Positions 25,761-37,400 of a stretch of DNA of 64,000 nucleotides are shown here, piece by piece (positions within the stretch are counted from its first letter, which is position 1; each line of letters opens with the position of its first letter). Below the pieces are notes generated by a model. That model worked only from the letters and a program-made list of their open reading frames with translations. It made no database searches and was not told where the DNA came from. Location: the NCBI RefSeq assembly GCF_036417845.1, contig NC_089979.1, positions 121,553,415 through 121,617,414 of the forward strand, read 5' to 3'. The stretch comes from Apteryx mantelli (taxonomy: Eukaryota > Chordata > Aves > Apterygiformes > Apterygidae). A program made the translations under genes and the position numbers.

Positions 25761-28700
25761 GAATATACACTACGGTGGAACTGCACCTTGGGCAAACGTG
25801 TGGGGCAGTTGCACACAGAGCCCAAGCTCTGAGAAGACACGAGAAGGTGCTGCACAGGCTATGAACATGCCAAAGGTCACACAAACACATAGTGCTATGC
25901 CTAGGCTAAATGAATACACTCTCCCCTCCTAGCAGGGGTTTTTAGCTTGGACTCAGCTTGGACTGCAAGCTGGATTTTAGCTTGGATTGCGTTAACATCG
26001 ACCACATACAGACTGAGGGAGCTTGCACCTACCATCCTGCCATGGCAGTAAAAACACTGCCAGAGAGTATCCAGTGCTTCCCTTGAATGCATAATCATGC
26101 CTTTCCCAGGAATCAAGCTCACATATCTTATGTGATTATAGATCCTGACCATAAAAGCAAGAAATACTGGCATTAAAGCTTTCTGTCATGAATAGCTCAT
26201 AACAAGCATTTGCAGGATTGAGAGCTTTGCAAGTGGAAGTAGAAAGCAGATGTGGAGAGAGACCACAGAAGAAATGGTTTCCTGACTCTGCTGTCTGGCT
26301 ACAGACAAACCATTTGACTTTTTAAAACATTTTCATAACTTGTCTTTATGCCTAATGGCTAACAGTTATTTGGTGCCTAAATTTTACCATATAATCGAGG
26401 TATAGTTAATGTAGTTAAAAAGATGGAAAACGACAAGCTCACTTCTTACCAGCAATCAATAATTTTCACCCATTGATGAATAAAAAAGTGCCTGATTATT
26501 TACTCTACCACTACACACACATATCCATACATTTTAATTTGGACTCTGTAAACATTCAATTACTTTAACAGTGTTAAGAGTAGTCAGCTATCCACGGAGG
26601 AAGCCCTGAGGAAACTTCAAGTGCTGTGCACAGCCATGGTCATGACCTATTAGGTCCTCCTTGAATTGGCATAGAATTAGTGTCTAGATGTGCAGCTTTG
26701 GGCTTTGATATCACTGTTAGATTTAAAAAGCAATAAAAAAATGATGCCCTGACCACTTGTGGTTTCAGGAAAAACTTAATCTTTACATTCTTTTAAGAGA
26801 GTACATTTAACCACAGGCCTCAGCTAAATTCTAGTATTACTATTATTACAGGATATATCATGTGGTAAGAGCTTAGCATATTCTTTCTGCTTAGTGGGCT
26901 CAATCTATTTATTGCTACAATATTTTATGTCCTCCTCCTCTGACATTTCATTATTAAAGAAATCCTTCTTGTTTTTCTGGGATTCCAGGATAAATAATTC
27001 TTCCTTTGCCTTCTCTCCACATTGGCAACTGGCCAAGCAACACTTATTCTCTAAACACAAACTAATACCTTCCTCTCCATTAAATGTGATCTTCTGGGTA
27101 CTATGAAGCAGCTGCAAGGAATATAGATTGTAGGATGCTATAAAGGTGTGGCTAGTCACAAAAAAATGGGTTCTCAGTGAAAACTGCCAAGTCTTTCACA
27201 CTGTCGCTATGACAAGCATAGAACAATTTTTACTGAGGCAATCTCTAACCTTTCTTAGAAGGCATTGTTTCTTAGAAGCAGTTACTTGATTAATAATATA
27301 CTTGGCATCCAGCCTTGGGCAGTTTATCTACCCATCCATCAGCACAGAACAAGTAACTATGCTACTTAGAAAAGTGGCCAAATAGTATTTGTATTTTTTT
27401 AAGGCAATATATCACCCTTGATTCATTAAACAAAAATCAGATAAAATAATGAGATCACTGATTCTTCAAAACCAGATATTGGCCACTTTCTAAGTGTATT
27501 TCAAAGATGAATGCTCTCCCAGTGACTAGTCCAAGACGCTGGAGATCAAGAGAGGGCAAAACGGCAAAGGATCCTCATCCTCTCAAGTCACAAAACATCA
27601 ATTTTGAGGCTATTATTGCATCCTTCACACTTTATCAAGGGGGATAAAGATTAAAGGATCTGTAAAAACACAAATCCTCTGGTTTGCATATATTCACATA
27701 AGTATTTACATTTAAAAAGGATGATTGTGTTTAGCTCATGAGGCTTCTTATACATTATGTCCCAAAGGACTTCCTATCAACATTTCTGCTAACAGCCCAA
27801 TAGTTTGTGACAGTCATCTATTACATCTCTTGGTAACTTATTGTCTATTGTGAAGCTATTATCTTCACTGAATAATAGACCACTTCTTTCTTTTGTCAGC
27901 TTTCACGTCTACATATGAGATCCTACTATGCCTTCTTCTACAAGATTAAAAAGCCCCTTAGAATCAGATATATTGTCCTGAGTTTATATTCATAAAAAGT
28001 GGTGAAATAGCTTCTAACCTTCTCCCTCTTTAAGCTAAACAGATTAAGTAAATTGCAAAGCCAGTTTTTCAGGGTTTTTTTTTCATTTCCCTGTTCTTTC
28101 CTGAGATCTTCCCAATTTTGCAAACTGCGTCAGCATAGATAATCTTAACTCAGTTCAAATTTGTTCCACAAGGAGTTGCATAGTCGGTCCAAAATGCATG
28201 TTGCACCATGCTGAAGTGCTGGTGTTCACAGTCACTCAATGAGAACTCTTTGGGAGAAAGCTCAACCACTTCAAAGAATCCCAGGCTTTTAGCCCTCACC
28301 ACTGAATTTTTATACTAAAGAAATGCCACCTGTGGAAAAACAGTGTACACTTGTTGCATCCTCTGTATGACAGCCCTTGCTGGCATAAAAAATGTTCTAG
28401 TTTTATTCTACTTTGATGTTCTCTAAGATCTGCCTGACACAGTACATAATTCTTTCATGATATCTTTAAAAATGAAAAACATTATGGTAAATTCTGGCCA
28501 GGCCAAACTTCTGCATTCACTCCTATTATTTCTACAAAATTCATGGTGTTTTCAGAAGTAGCAGTTATAGTAGGGTTGTAGCTCTGTAGCCCAGTAACAC
28601 AGTGTTGCCATTGCTAGTACCAAGCAACTTTCTAATATTGACTTTGAATATTGATGTTGATTGGCTTTGAACTGAGTTTGCAAGGCCTCAGGACTGAGGC

Positions 28701-29211
28701 TGTCAGGCTTGCTGTGTCCCAACTTTTCTTGACCTGCCTGGGGCTTTGTTTTCATTTAGCAGTTCTTCTAACAACCAGGTGGTTAGGGCTACTTTGTTTT
28801 ATTTTTGCTTATCTTTGTGTGGTACAGCAGAAGTTTTTGTATAGATAGTAGTAACAAGCAAATACTCTGAGCAGGTAGTGATGTTCATGACTCTAACACA
28901 GTGATGCTGTGTAGAGAAAGACAGGCCTGGTGTGATAGCAGGGGCCTTGGGAAGCGGGGACACAGCCGAGGTGTAGAGGACTACAGGCATGGGACGGTAA
29001 GAGATGGGGCACAGGCTGGCGCTGGGGACCCCACGGATATAAACAACTTACTGGTGGTAGCTAAAGAAAAGCACACCTGGAAAGGGACAAAACAGGCTCT
29101 AGGGGCAACAAAGAGAACAAAGAACAAGTATCTGACCTATGTAAATTGCACCATGTATGGTAAATTCGGATGGAACATGAATTTGCAGGGCAATGACAAA
29201 AAAAGCGAAGG

Positions 29212-29219
29212 TATAAAAG
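29212..29219 (+). promoter_or_regulatory. TATA box of the probable LTR
   Basis: A perfect TATAAAAG in the position expected of an LTR core promoter, about 310 bases before the AATAAA. It points to the plus strand, antisense to NEK11. Confidence 0.45.
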
Positions 29220-29523
29220 CACGTTAGTAAAGACATGAAAATGACCCCCGATGGATCCTTGAGAGAGACAGAAGCAACCACCAATATTGACATTCCTCCT
29301 GGCGACGACTCCAGGTGGTGAGGGAGCAGGAGGGCAAGCATAAAACCAGGAAAAGGCGTAGTTAGTAGGAAACGTGTGTTTAGAGTATTTTAACTGTATT
29401 ATTATTGAGACTTCTACATAGCAGCATTCATTTATTCATTCTCTTTTTCTTTCTTTTTCTGTAATAATTGTATCTGGACTAATAATAATTCCTCAGTTAG
29501 ACTGCTAAGATTTCAGTTAAACT

Positions 29524-29529
29524 AATAAA
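29524..29529 (+). terminator. AATAAA of the probable LTR
   Basis: A canonical hexamer near the right end of the LTR-like block, followed by a T-rich stretch and TGTGTTTCC. It fits the R/U5 part of an LTR. By itself the hexamer is weak evidence in AT-rich DNA. Confidence 0.4.
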
Positions 29530-30011
29530 AAATTATTTTTTTTTACATGGAAGGTGTGTTTCCTTTTTGTCCATAACAAGACTTTGAGAGCAATTATGTC
29601 TCTAAACTCATGATAAATATATGTGTCATGAGAAAACTATAACAAGCTAAAGTCAAGTGGACATTTAGCCTTATGAATTTCATAAAGAATATGGGAGAAC
29701 CTTCAAATAATTCCTAAAAAAAAATCATGGAAAAAAGGGCAGCGAGTAAGTACTGAGTCTCGCATTCAATTACTTGGGTTTTGGTGGCTGAAAGATGAAA
29801 ATATGTGTAATAGCGTGAGTTCTTCCAGTATACTTTTAAATGTTCTTCACAACTGTGCCTAGCAATTAACCCATGAAGGTTAAATTTTAAATGACCTTCC
29901 CCCTTTTTAACTTCAGCGAAGTGTTCATTTATGTGTCACAAATATGAAACACAGAAATCTGTAATACAGATATCTGTAATAGAAAAGATGTGTCACAAAG
30001 AACAAAAGCAT

Positions 30012-31570
30012 AAGATCACAGAATCACAGAATTGCTGAGGTTGGAAGGGACCTCTGGAGATCATCTAGTCCAACCCCCCTGCTCAAGCAGGGTCACCTAG
30101 AGCACATTGCACAGGATCGCATCCAGGCGGGTTTTGAATATCTCCAGAGAAGGAGACTCCACCACCTCTCGGGGCAACCTGTGCCAGTGCTCTGTCACCC
30201 TCACAGTGAAAAAGTTTTTCCTCATGTTCAGATGGAAGTGTCTGTGTTTCAGTTTGTGCCCGTTGCCCCACGTCCTGTCGCTGGGCACCACTGAAAAGAG
30301 TCTGGTCCCATCCTCTCGACGCCCTCCCTTCAGATACTTGTACACGTTGATAAGATCTCCTCTCAGCCTTCTCTTCTCCAGGCTGAACAGGCCCAGCTCT
30401 CTCAGTCTTTCCTCATAAGAGAGATGCTCCAGTCCCCTAATCATCTTTGTAGCCCTTCGCTGGACTTGCTCCAGTAGTGCCACATCCCTCTTGTACTGGG
30501 GAGCCCAGAACTGGACGCAGTACTCCAGATGCGGCCTCACCAGGGCTGAGTAGAGGGGGAGAATCACCTCCCTCGACCTGCTGGCAACACTCTTCCTGAT
30601 GCACCCCAGGATACCATTGGCCTTCTTGGCCACAAGGGCACATTGCTGCCTCATGCTTAACTTGGTGTCCACCAGCACTCCCAGGTCCTTCTCTGCAGAG
30701 CTGCTTTCCAGCAGGTCAACCCCCAACCTGTCCTGGTGCAGGGAGTTATTCTTCCCCAGGTGCAGGACCCTGCACTTGCCTTTGTTGAACTTCATGAGGT
30801 TCCTCTCTGCCCACCTCTCCAGCCTGTCCAGGTCTCTCTGAATGGCAGCACAGCCCTCTGGTGTATCCTCCACTCCTCCCAGTTTTGTATCGTCAGCAAA
30901 CTTGCTGAGGGGGCACTCTGTCCCTTCATCCAGGTCATTGATGAAGAAGTTGACCAAGACTGGACCCAGTACTGACCCCTGGGGGACACCGCTAGCTACA
31001 GGCCTCCAACTAGACTCTGCACCACTGATCACAACCCTCTGAGCTCTGCCATTCAGCCACTTCTCAATCCACCTCACTGTCCACTCATCTAGCCCACACT
31101 TCCTGAGCTTGTCTATGAGGATGTTATGGGAGACAGTGTCAAAAGCCTTGCTGAAGTCAAGGTAGACAACATCCACTGCTCTCCCCTCATCTACCCAGCC
31201 AGTCATTCCATCAGAGAAGGCTATCAGATTGGTTAGGCATGATTTCCCCTTGGTGAAGCCATGCTGACTACTCCTGATCACCTTCTTCTCCTCCACATGC
31301 TTGGAGATGGCCTCCAGGATGAGCTGCTCCATCACCTTTCCAGGGATGGAGGTGAGGCTGACTGGCCTGTAGTTCCCTGGGTCCTCCTTCTTGCCCTTTT
31401 TGAAGACTGGGGTGACATTGGCTTTCTTCCGGTCCTCAGGCACCTCTCCTGTTCTCCATGACCTTTCAAAGATGATGGAGAGTGGCTTAGCAATAACGTC
31501 CGCCAGCTCCCTCAGCACTCGTGGGTGCATCCCATCAGGGCCCATGGATTTGTGGGTGTCAAGTTTATTT
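30012..31570 (-). mobile_element. Young 5'-truncated CR1 LINE
   Basis: A minus-strand CR1 retrotransposon of about 1.55 kb. The 3' end carries two ATTCTGTG octamers (reverse complement at 30014-30031), the hallmark tail of CR1, preceded by the standard CCTTCCAACCTCAGC 3' UTR. The 5' end breaks within ORF2 just upstream of the [10 protein letters not shown] segment, so the endonuclease domain and ORF1 are missing. 5' truncation is the normal outcome of target-primed reverse transcription. I see no clear target-site duplication, which is common for CR1. The uninterrupted reading frame suggests a recent insertion. The element is in the same orientation as NEK11. Confidence 0.95.
30097..31545 (-). 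CDS. CR1 ORF2 fragment: reverse transcriptase
   Basis: A 482-codon open frame that is the C-terminal part of the CR1 ORF2 polyprotein. Reverse transcriptase of this family copies the element's own RNA at a nicked target site. Visible motifs are [12 protein letters not shown] (about residues 59-70), QHGFTKGKS (94-102), the catalytic-Asp motif YLDFSKAFD (128-136), [12 protein letters not shown] (186-197) and the FADD active-site motif (216-219). The post-RT region [21 protein letters not shown] near the C-terminus is also typical. The N-terminal AP endonuclease is absent, so the fragment cannot mobilise by itself. The first Met is simply the first in frame: the frame reads a few codons further upstream to the truncation point. 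It is not a host gene. Confidence 0.93.
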   Translation of the reverse strand: MGPDGMHPRVLRELADVIAKPLSIIFERSWRTGEVPEDRKKANVTPVFKKGKKEDPGNYRPVSLTSIPGKVMEQLILEAISKHVEEKKVIRSSQHGFTKGKSCLTNLIAFSDGMTGWVDEGRAVDVVYLDFSKAFDTVSHNILIDKLRKCGLDEWTVRWIEKWLNGRAQRVVISGAESSWRPVASGVPQGSVLGPVLVNFFINDLDEGTECPLSKFADDTKLGGVEDTPEGCAAIQRDLDRLERWAERNLMKFNKGKCRVLHLGKNNSLHQDRLGVDLLESSSAEKDLGVLVDTKLSMRQQCALVAKKANGILGCIRKSVASRSREVILPLYSALVRPHLEYCVQFWAPQYKRDVALLEQVQRRATKMIRGLEHLSYEERLRELGLFSLEKRRLRGDLINVYKYLKGGRREDGTRLFSVVPSDRTWGNGHKLKHRHFHLNMRKNFFTVRVTEHWHRLPREVVESPSLEIFKTRLDAILCNVL

Positions 31571-33227
31571 TTTCTGTATGTTTTAAAGATTTCCCTGGAA
31601 CAATGCCACTGAAATCTCTTTTTGAATCACAAATGGAAAATTTTATATGAAGAATAAGCAAGCTGTTAGGTTCTCACCTCTCTTTATGATATGAGTATTC
31701 TTCTTCTTGGTTCCTAAACATGATGCTTCTAGATTTAAATCCTGACTTAAAAAAAAAAAAGACTCCTTTTATAAGGCTCTTCTGATTAAGATACATGCTA
31801 ATAAGATGGGAAATACAGTAGTTTAACTTAAAGATAGTTAGTACTCTCTGCAGCTTTATAGCTTGATATTGGAAAAGCTTAAAATAATAAATGTTTAAAG
31901 CTCCTCAGCAACACTGAGCATATAAAGACAAAAGGGACCCTAGCAGATTTCTCTCGTTATCATTACATATATTTTTTGGAACACAGCATGCAAATCTAAT
32001 TGCTAACACAGTTTGGAGAAAAGGATTTAACTTTCAGCACAGAGTGGTCCGATATTTTTTAATAATTAAAGCACAATTTCATTCTCTAATGTCATAATTT
32101 AAAAAGGCATCTTCTTGTTCTTAGTACTGAAATAAAAAGAGGATGCCAAGAGTCTCTTTAATAATTAAGATAAAAAAAAACCCAAAACTTGGAGGGGTTC
32201 TAATCCTCTGGATTCTTCTTGGCAGCTTCCAAGGTAATTCCTCTCTTACATTAAAACAATGAAACATGGACGCATGGGGCTAAATTTTGTCCTTATTTTC
32301 ACTTCTGCAAACCCACTGGAGGCAGTGGTGCTGCCAAAGCGTCAATGAGTGCGGAATCAGAAGAGAGCGGGACCCCTGTTAGTGTGAAGACACAGAACAC
32401 GTGCACGGGCCTCTGTTCAGATAGTCCTGAGGGCCTCCCTGAGTCGTGCCCTTGCTGAAAGGGGACCCAGAAGGTGGCCAGATGCACCTCAGTGGCTACA
32501 AGACTGCGATGGCCTTGACTTCTACTACTCCTTTTCATCCATCCGTCTCCTTCTCAGGTTTTCCCTTCCCATCAGTCTCTGCCCACACACAGGGGTGAGA
32601 CAAAGCTCCGCACCGGAGGAGCCTCTAGCAGGCAGATTTCCTAAGCTTCCCCTATATTCTTGTTTCAGAGCCCTGAGATAACACCGAGTCAGGCTGGACA
32701 TGACTGAATGAGTGTAAATGAGGCCGCTACACAAAACTGCGGTTACAGCATGAGCCTCTGATGACTTAGCTGGGCTTTCAAGCAATCCTCAGACGAACTC
32801 TTGCTGACACAAACCCATTGATCTGAAAGGCTAGAGACCAAGCCAATCTCTGTAAATACCTTTCTTTCGCCTAAGTCTTCTTTGCAACTTTTAAGTATAC
32901 CGTGAGAAACGAGACTTTCAAACTCTAAATTTATAGTGAGAATTTGAAGGAAACTTTGGGATTAAATTGCAAACCTGTATTCTCAGTGATAGTTCTCTGT
33001 CTCTAATGAGATACTGTAAGGTAAAATAAATATTTTATTATCCAAACCTGGATCACCGTAAAAAACTTTTTCTTCTTTTAGTTCATTTTCTCTCATTTTT
33101 ATCTGTGCTAGAAACTATTAAAAAATCTACAGAATTCTAAAAAAAACCCTAGAAAAATAGTGTCTGTATGGTATAATAAAATCTAATTGCCCAACTTTTC
33201 TTGCTCATTGCTTTTAGCGATGTAGAG

Positions 33228-33400
33228 TTGCAGAACAGTTTAGGTTGGAAGGGACCTCAGGAGGACATCTAGTTCAACCCCCTCCTTAAAGGAGGGCACA
33301 CTTCAAAGTTAGATCAGGTTGCTCAGAGCTTTCACACATCAAAATTTGGGCATCCCACAGTTTCTCCGAGCAACCACTTCCACTGCTTAACACTCCGAGT
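33228..33400 (-). mobile_element. CR1 LINE 3' fragment
   Basis: The plus strand shows GTTTAGGTTGGAAGGGACCT, then CATCTAGTTCAACCCCCTCC and AGATCAGGTTGCTCAGAGC, which is the reverse complement of a CR1 3' end. About 170 bases survive. The piece is more diverged than the copy at 30 kb and has no open frame. Confidence 0.85.
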
Positions 33401-34362
33401 CTGATTTTTTTTTTTTAATATCTAGTCAGAGATATTCCATGTATTTTTATAAAGCATTAGTAGCATCAGATCAAGAGCTGCTTCAGACTTTTCAGGCTCG
33501 ATTTTAGCTGCAATTTTACAGATTCAGAAAGTGACAACTATTAAGTGGCTTTAACAGGTGAAGGCATCAGCAGAAGGAAGAGGAGAACCAATGTCTTCAG
33601 GTTCCTACAACTATGTTCTGTTCTCCAGGCCATGCAGGAGAACTGGAAGGGGAAAGCAAAGGTAACATCATAAAGCTTATTGCTACAATGACTTGTAAAA
33701 TGTCAGCATATTATTTTTCTTGGTTCTTTTCCATAGTCAAAAATATATCTCTGTACTATTTTCCAGCTTAAGTACATGACAGAGTTTTCTCTTACCTAAG
33801 ACATTTTGTTAATTAGCTTTACAAGTTTCAATGCTCAAAATTTCTAAAGAAAAGGATTTAAAGCAAGGTTTCCAAGTTCTATCCATAAATCATAGTATCT
33901 TTTCTATATTCTAGGAAAATTATAGCATAATACAAAACCATTTTAACCTGACTTTTTAATGGCTAGCATCTTTCATGTTCTGGCTGATCTCCATGGTCAC
34001 ACTTGTTTCAGCTCCAGAGAAAGTGATATGCTTTTTCAGATACAACATCTTTAAATATTTTTCTCTGGAACAAGAATGGAAGAAGTGACGTTTTTAAAAG
34101 CTTTTATTATAACATTCCACACTCCTGACCATTGTGTTTTATGTCTTTATTATTTTCACCCAAAGCACATAACAGTGTATACATTCACTTTTGGCATATT
34201 TACACTTCTGTGCAATAGATTAAGGAAGCAATTTTCAAGAAGATCACTTTTCTGAATGACATTAGAGTTGTTCTGTTGCAAAATGGAAATAATTGGAGTG
34301 TTGATGAATAAAGACTGTTAATAAATGCTGCTCTTACATTTAGAGAAAAGATATTATCTTAC

Positions 34363-34423
34363 CCAATGAGCTATTATTCAGGACACTCTCCAAATACTTG
34401 ACCATTGCCTCAATATCACTGTC
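34363..34423 (-). CDS. NEK11: NEK11 internal exon (DSDIEA exon)
   Basis: A 61-base exon (20 codons + 1) with acceptor TTTGTCCACAG and donor GTAAGA. It encodes DSDIEAMVKYLESVLNNSSL. Human NEK11 has, from memory, a nearly identical DSDIEALARCLENVLG at this site. The segment is a short amphipathic stretch after the acidic linker. It enters in phase 0, in agreement with the exon at 39582, and leaves in phase 1, in agreement with the exon at 24684. The small size makes it easy to miss by ORF-based annotation. The homology and both splice sites make the call firm. Confidence 0.94.
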
Positions 34424-37400
34424 CTGTGGACAAATAATGTAAGAAACAGCATTAGTGTGAGACAAACTTAAATATAAACATTCTGTACCGGAGGTATGAT
34501 CCCACCAAGCTTAAAGCAGAGTACTTACACCCACGAGTGCCAGCACTAGAATATAGAATTGTAAGACAGGAATATATTGCTCAGAGCTTTTTCAACATTT
34601 TCTTTTCCTAAAACATCAGGTTTGGGGATGTCATTATATACAAACAATTATTTAGGTCAGAACGCTCACAGAACATGAGTGCATAGACCAAGTATGCATG
34701 AAGTTTAAAGAAGATATGATTACTCTTGAGGATGGTGTGCAATTTCTGAAAATTCAGCAATGTTTTAGCATTGGTTAGTCCTGAAATACCTAAAACAATA
34801 CTACATTGAAAAAAGAAACTGGGAGCTTCTTAAGTATACCAAAATTTCTTAGGCTTCTGACAGCTTGCACTGGGAATTAATATTTATATTTCATTTAATT
34901 TCATCTACTAATATCTATTAATAATTACTAATTAAGAATGTTTTAATTAAAAAAAGATAATAGCACTTTTCTATTTGAAGCTTTCTATTAGCAGACAGAT
35001 AATTAATAGTTTTGTCATGATATCTTTAATGTGATATGTTACTCGTGTACACTGATGATATCTAAAGAGCTGACCATTAAGCAAAGATTGTGCTCCAGAA
35101 GTAGTTCAGGATTTGTTCAAGTCCAAGAGAAAAACCTGTGTTACCAGAATCTGTCACCACATCCTATTTAACAGCATGGCATTTCTTGGTTATTGAAAAC
35201 TGAAAGTCAAAATCTTGGCCTTGGTGAAAAACCTGCCAAAATTCCCTATTTTAAAAATGTGGGGTCTGTGGTTCTAAAACTTAATTAACTGGAATAAAAC
35301 AAACTATATTCACCTTAGCTTCTACAATGGACAATCTGCTTTGTATTTCTAGGTGACCTTACTCAAAATATCCATTTTAAATTCCTCCAATTGAGGAACT
35401 GCTAGTACACCTTAATAGAAAAGAGTTTCCCAAATAATTTCTGGCAATTAATATGAGCTGGCTAGTGGCCTTTCTGTGCAAGTGAGAGGTGTTATGGATA
35501 AGCATGATCTAACTTATGATCCTACGTTGTTTCATATGCTTACATCTGAAATAGGCTCTGCTATTTTAACTGAGATTCACAAAACAGGAATCAGCATCTC
35601 GACTAACTGCAAATCCACGGACAGAGAGACAAAAACATGGCAAAGGCCTACATATAATACTAATATGATTGTTTAATAAAGCCAATTTTTTCAATGGGAT
35701 AAAGTGTAATTCCAAAGCCTGGGACTTCTCACTACTGGGCATACTTACCATAGGCATCGCAACAGAGCTGAATATTCTCATTATGCTGTGAGGCAAAGGA
35801 TGCACTTCTACCACTGAAAGTTGTAGTTTTCAAGGAACTAGCTAGGTTAAATTGGCTATCCAGATATAAAACCTCAGTGAAGAAGGGGAACATAGTTTCT
35901 ATAGCACTTGAATGAATAGTTAATCGACTTACACTGAGATAAAACCACCTGTGCTTTTTCTCCACTTGGATTTAACAGTCCAGGAGGATTTTAGCTATTT
36001 TATTTAATATATTTCTTTAATATATTTCTTTAATATTTCTCTTTTTGCAGAGAAAGCAAAGCCCTACAGAACAGGAAAGTGAATCTGACAGACACAGAAG
36101 ACAGGCTCCCTTACAGGTAAGAGCCAGCATGGAAGACTGCTTGGACCTCTCAAATTCCAAACTAATGAACCACATTCTAATCACAATAAGCCATGATGAG
36201 GTATGCGTTAGGAATCCAGCGGAGCATGTTTTGAATGCTAGTGCACAGACTACCCACAGCCAGTGCTGAGGCCACTGAAGCTATGATAATTTATGCCAGT
36301 TGATTATCTGGCTTGATGATCTCAGGAGCAACCTAAAACCTGGAAATTGAAAATAGGGGCTAATGTACCATATAAGCAGGCTTCTTGTCATAACAAAGAG
36401 GGCAAATCTGCTGTTATTTTTGTCACTAAAAGAAAACCAAAAAGCAAGATAATAAATTGCAGTAAAAACCATACATTAGCATCTCAGCTAAATCAAAGCC
36501 AATGTGAAACTCTCACTGAATGCTAACTTTTCAAGACGAAACCTCTGGTGAGCTTCATACTTTCAAAATCTTTTTTAGAAACAGTTTCTCATTCTCTTTT
36601 GTATTTTTCCCTTCTTTAACTTTCTTGCAATTAGAAAACCAGTGTTCCTTGAAAAAAAACTTGTGGGAAAGAGCCATCAGACGAAGGAGCCAAAAGTCTG
36701 GAAATGTAACTGGAAAATTCCTCTTTGAAATCTGGCAATCTGACTTTGTGCTAGGAAAGAGAGGGAGAAGGGACACTGAAGTCCAGTGCTACAACAAAGA
36801 TGAGATGTCTGGACACACATTGTGGATCTGAACCTTGTGGTAACTCCACATCTACAACTGGATCACGTAGCTGAGAGGACACAGGCTGTATTAGAAGATA
36901 ACAATAAGGGGAAAACAGCTGCCTCAGCTGCCATCCTAAACCTTTAAAATTATACAATTATACTCTACCTTCTTAACTGAACAAGTGTTGCATCCCAAGT
37001 AAGGCCACTATTTCTCAGTCTGCCTTGGCACCTGTGAGAGCCTAACATAGTTTGAATAAATAAGCCCAGATCCCTTTCTACATCATGAACTCCAATGTGT
37101 TGTTCAATTAGATGACTCTTCTGATCTCATGCTGTTACATGAAGATCAGACTTTTTTTTTAATCTTTGTTTGAAGTGCTAATGGGGTCACCAAGGAGCAC
37201 TGCCAGAGAGGAGCATTTCTGCACTCACTCTGCACAGAAGAAACCAGTAAAACAATATCAGAGAGTTGAGAGGTTTGCACAGATTATGAAGGTAAATATC
37301 CTACAAGTCCTTATCCTGAGATACAGCAGTATGGCTTCTTTCATAGCACAGTCTTCCAAAAACTTAATTTGTGAATATATTTTTGAAGGAAGAGTTGAAG

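Larger units (their letters stand above)
28899..29573 (+). mobile_element. Probable solo ERV LTR
   Basis: About 675 bases with the architecture of a retroviral LTR. A G+C-richer U3-like part (GTGATAGCAGGGGCCTTGGG and following) leads to TATAAAAG at 29212-29219. An R-like part follows, then AATAAA at 29524-29529, and a short T-rich U5-like end finishing in CA. The five bases TAACA occur just before the proposed start (28894-28898) and just after the proposed end (29574-29578), as expected for a 5-bp target duplication. The left end reads CA rather than the canonical TG, so the boundary is tentative. No gag, pol or env sequence is next to it. A 108-codon open frame at 28901-29227 inside it is most likely incidental. 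Confidence 0.55.
24685..34362 (-). other. NEK11: NEK11 intron (9.7 kb) rich in retroelements
   Basis: The intron lies between exons 34423-34363 and 24684-24588. It holds a TA/CA microsatellite (25161-25250), an ancient CR1 (25.3-25.8 kb), a probable solo LTR (28.9-29.6 kb), a young CR1 (30.0-31.6 kb) and a short CR1 piece (33.2 kb). A relatively G+C- and CpG-rich patch at 32280-32800 has open frames on the minus strand but no recognised product. The rest shows nothing I can name. Confidence 0.85.

Noticed and set aside
28901..29227. 108-codon open frame
   Set aside because: Lies within the probable LTR and spans its TATA box; not a plausible protein gene.
30107..31612. Several plus-strand open frames of 66 to 103 codons
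   Set aside because: Antisense shadows of the CR1 ORF2 frame.
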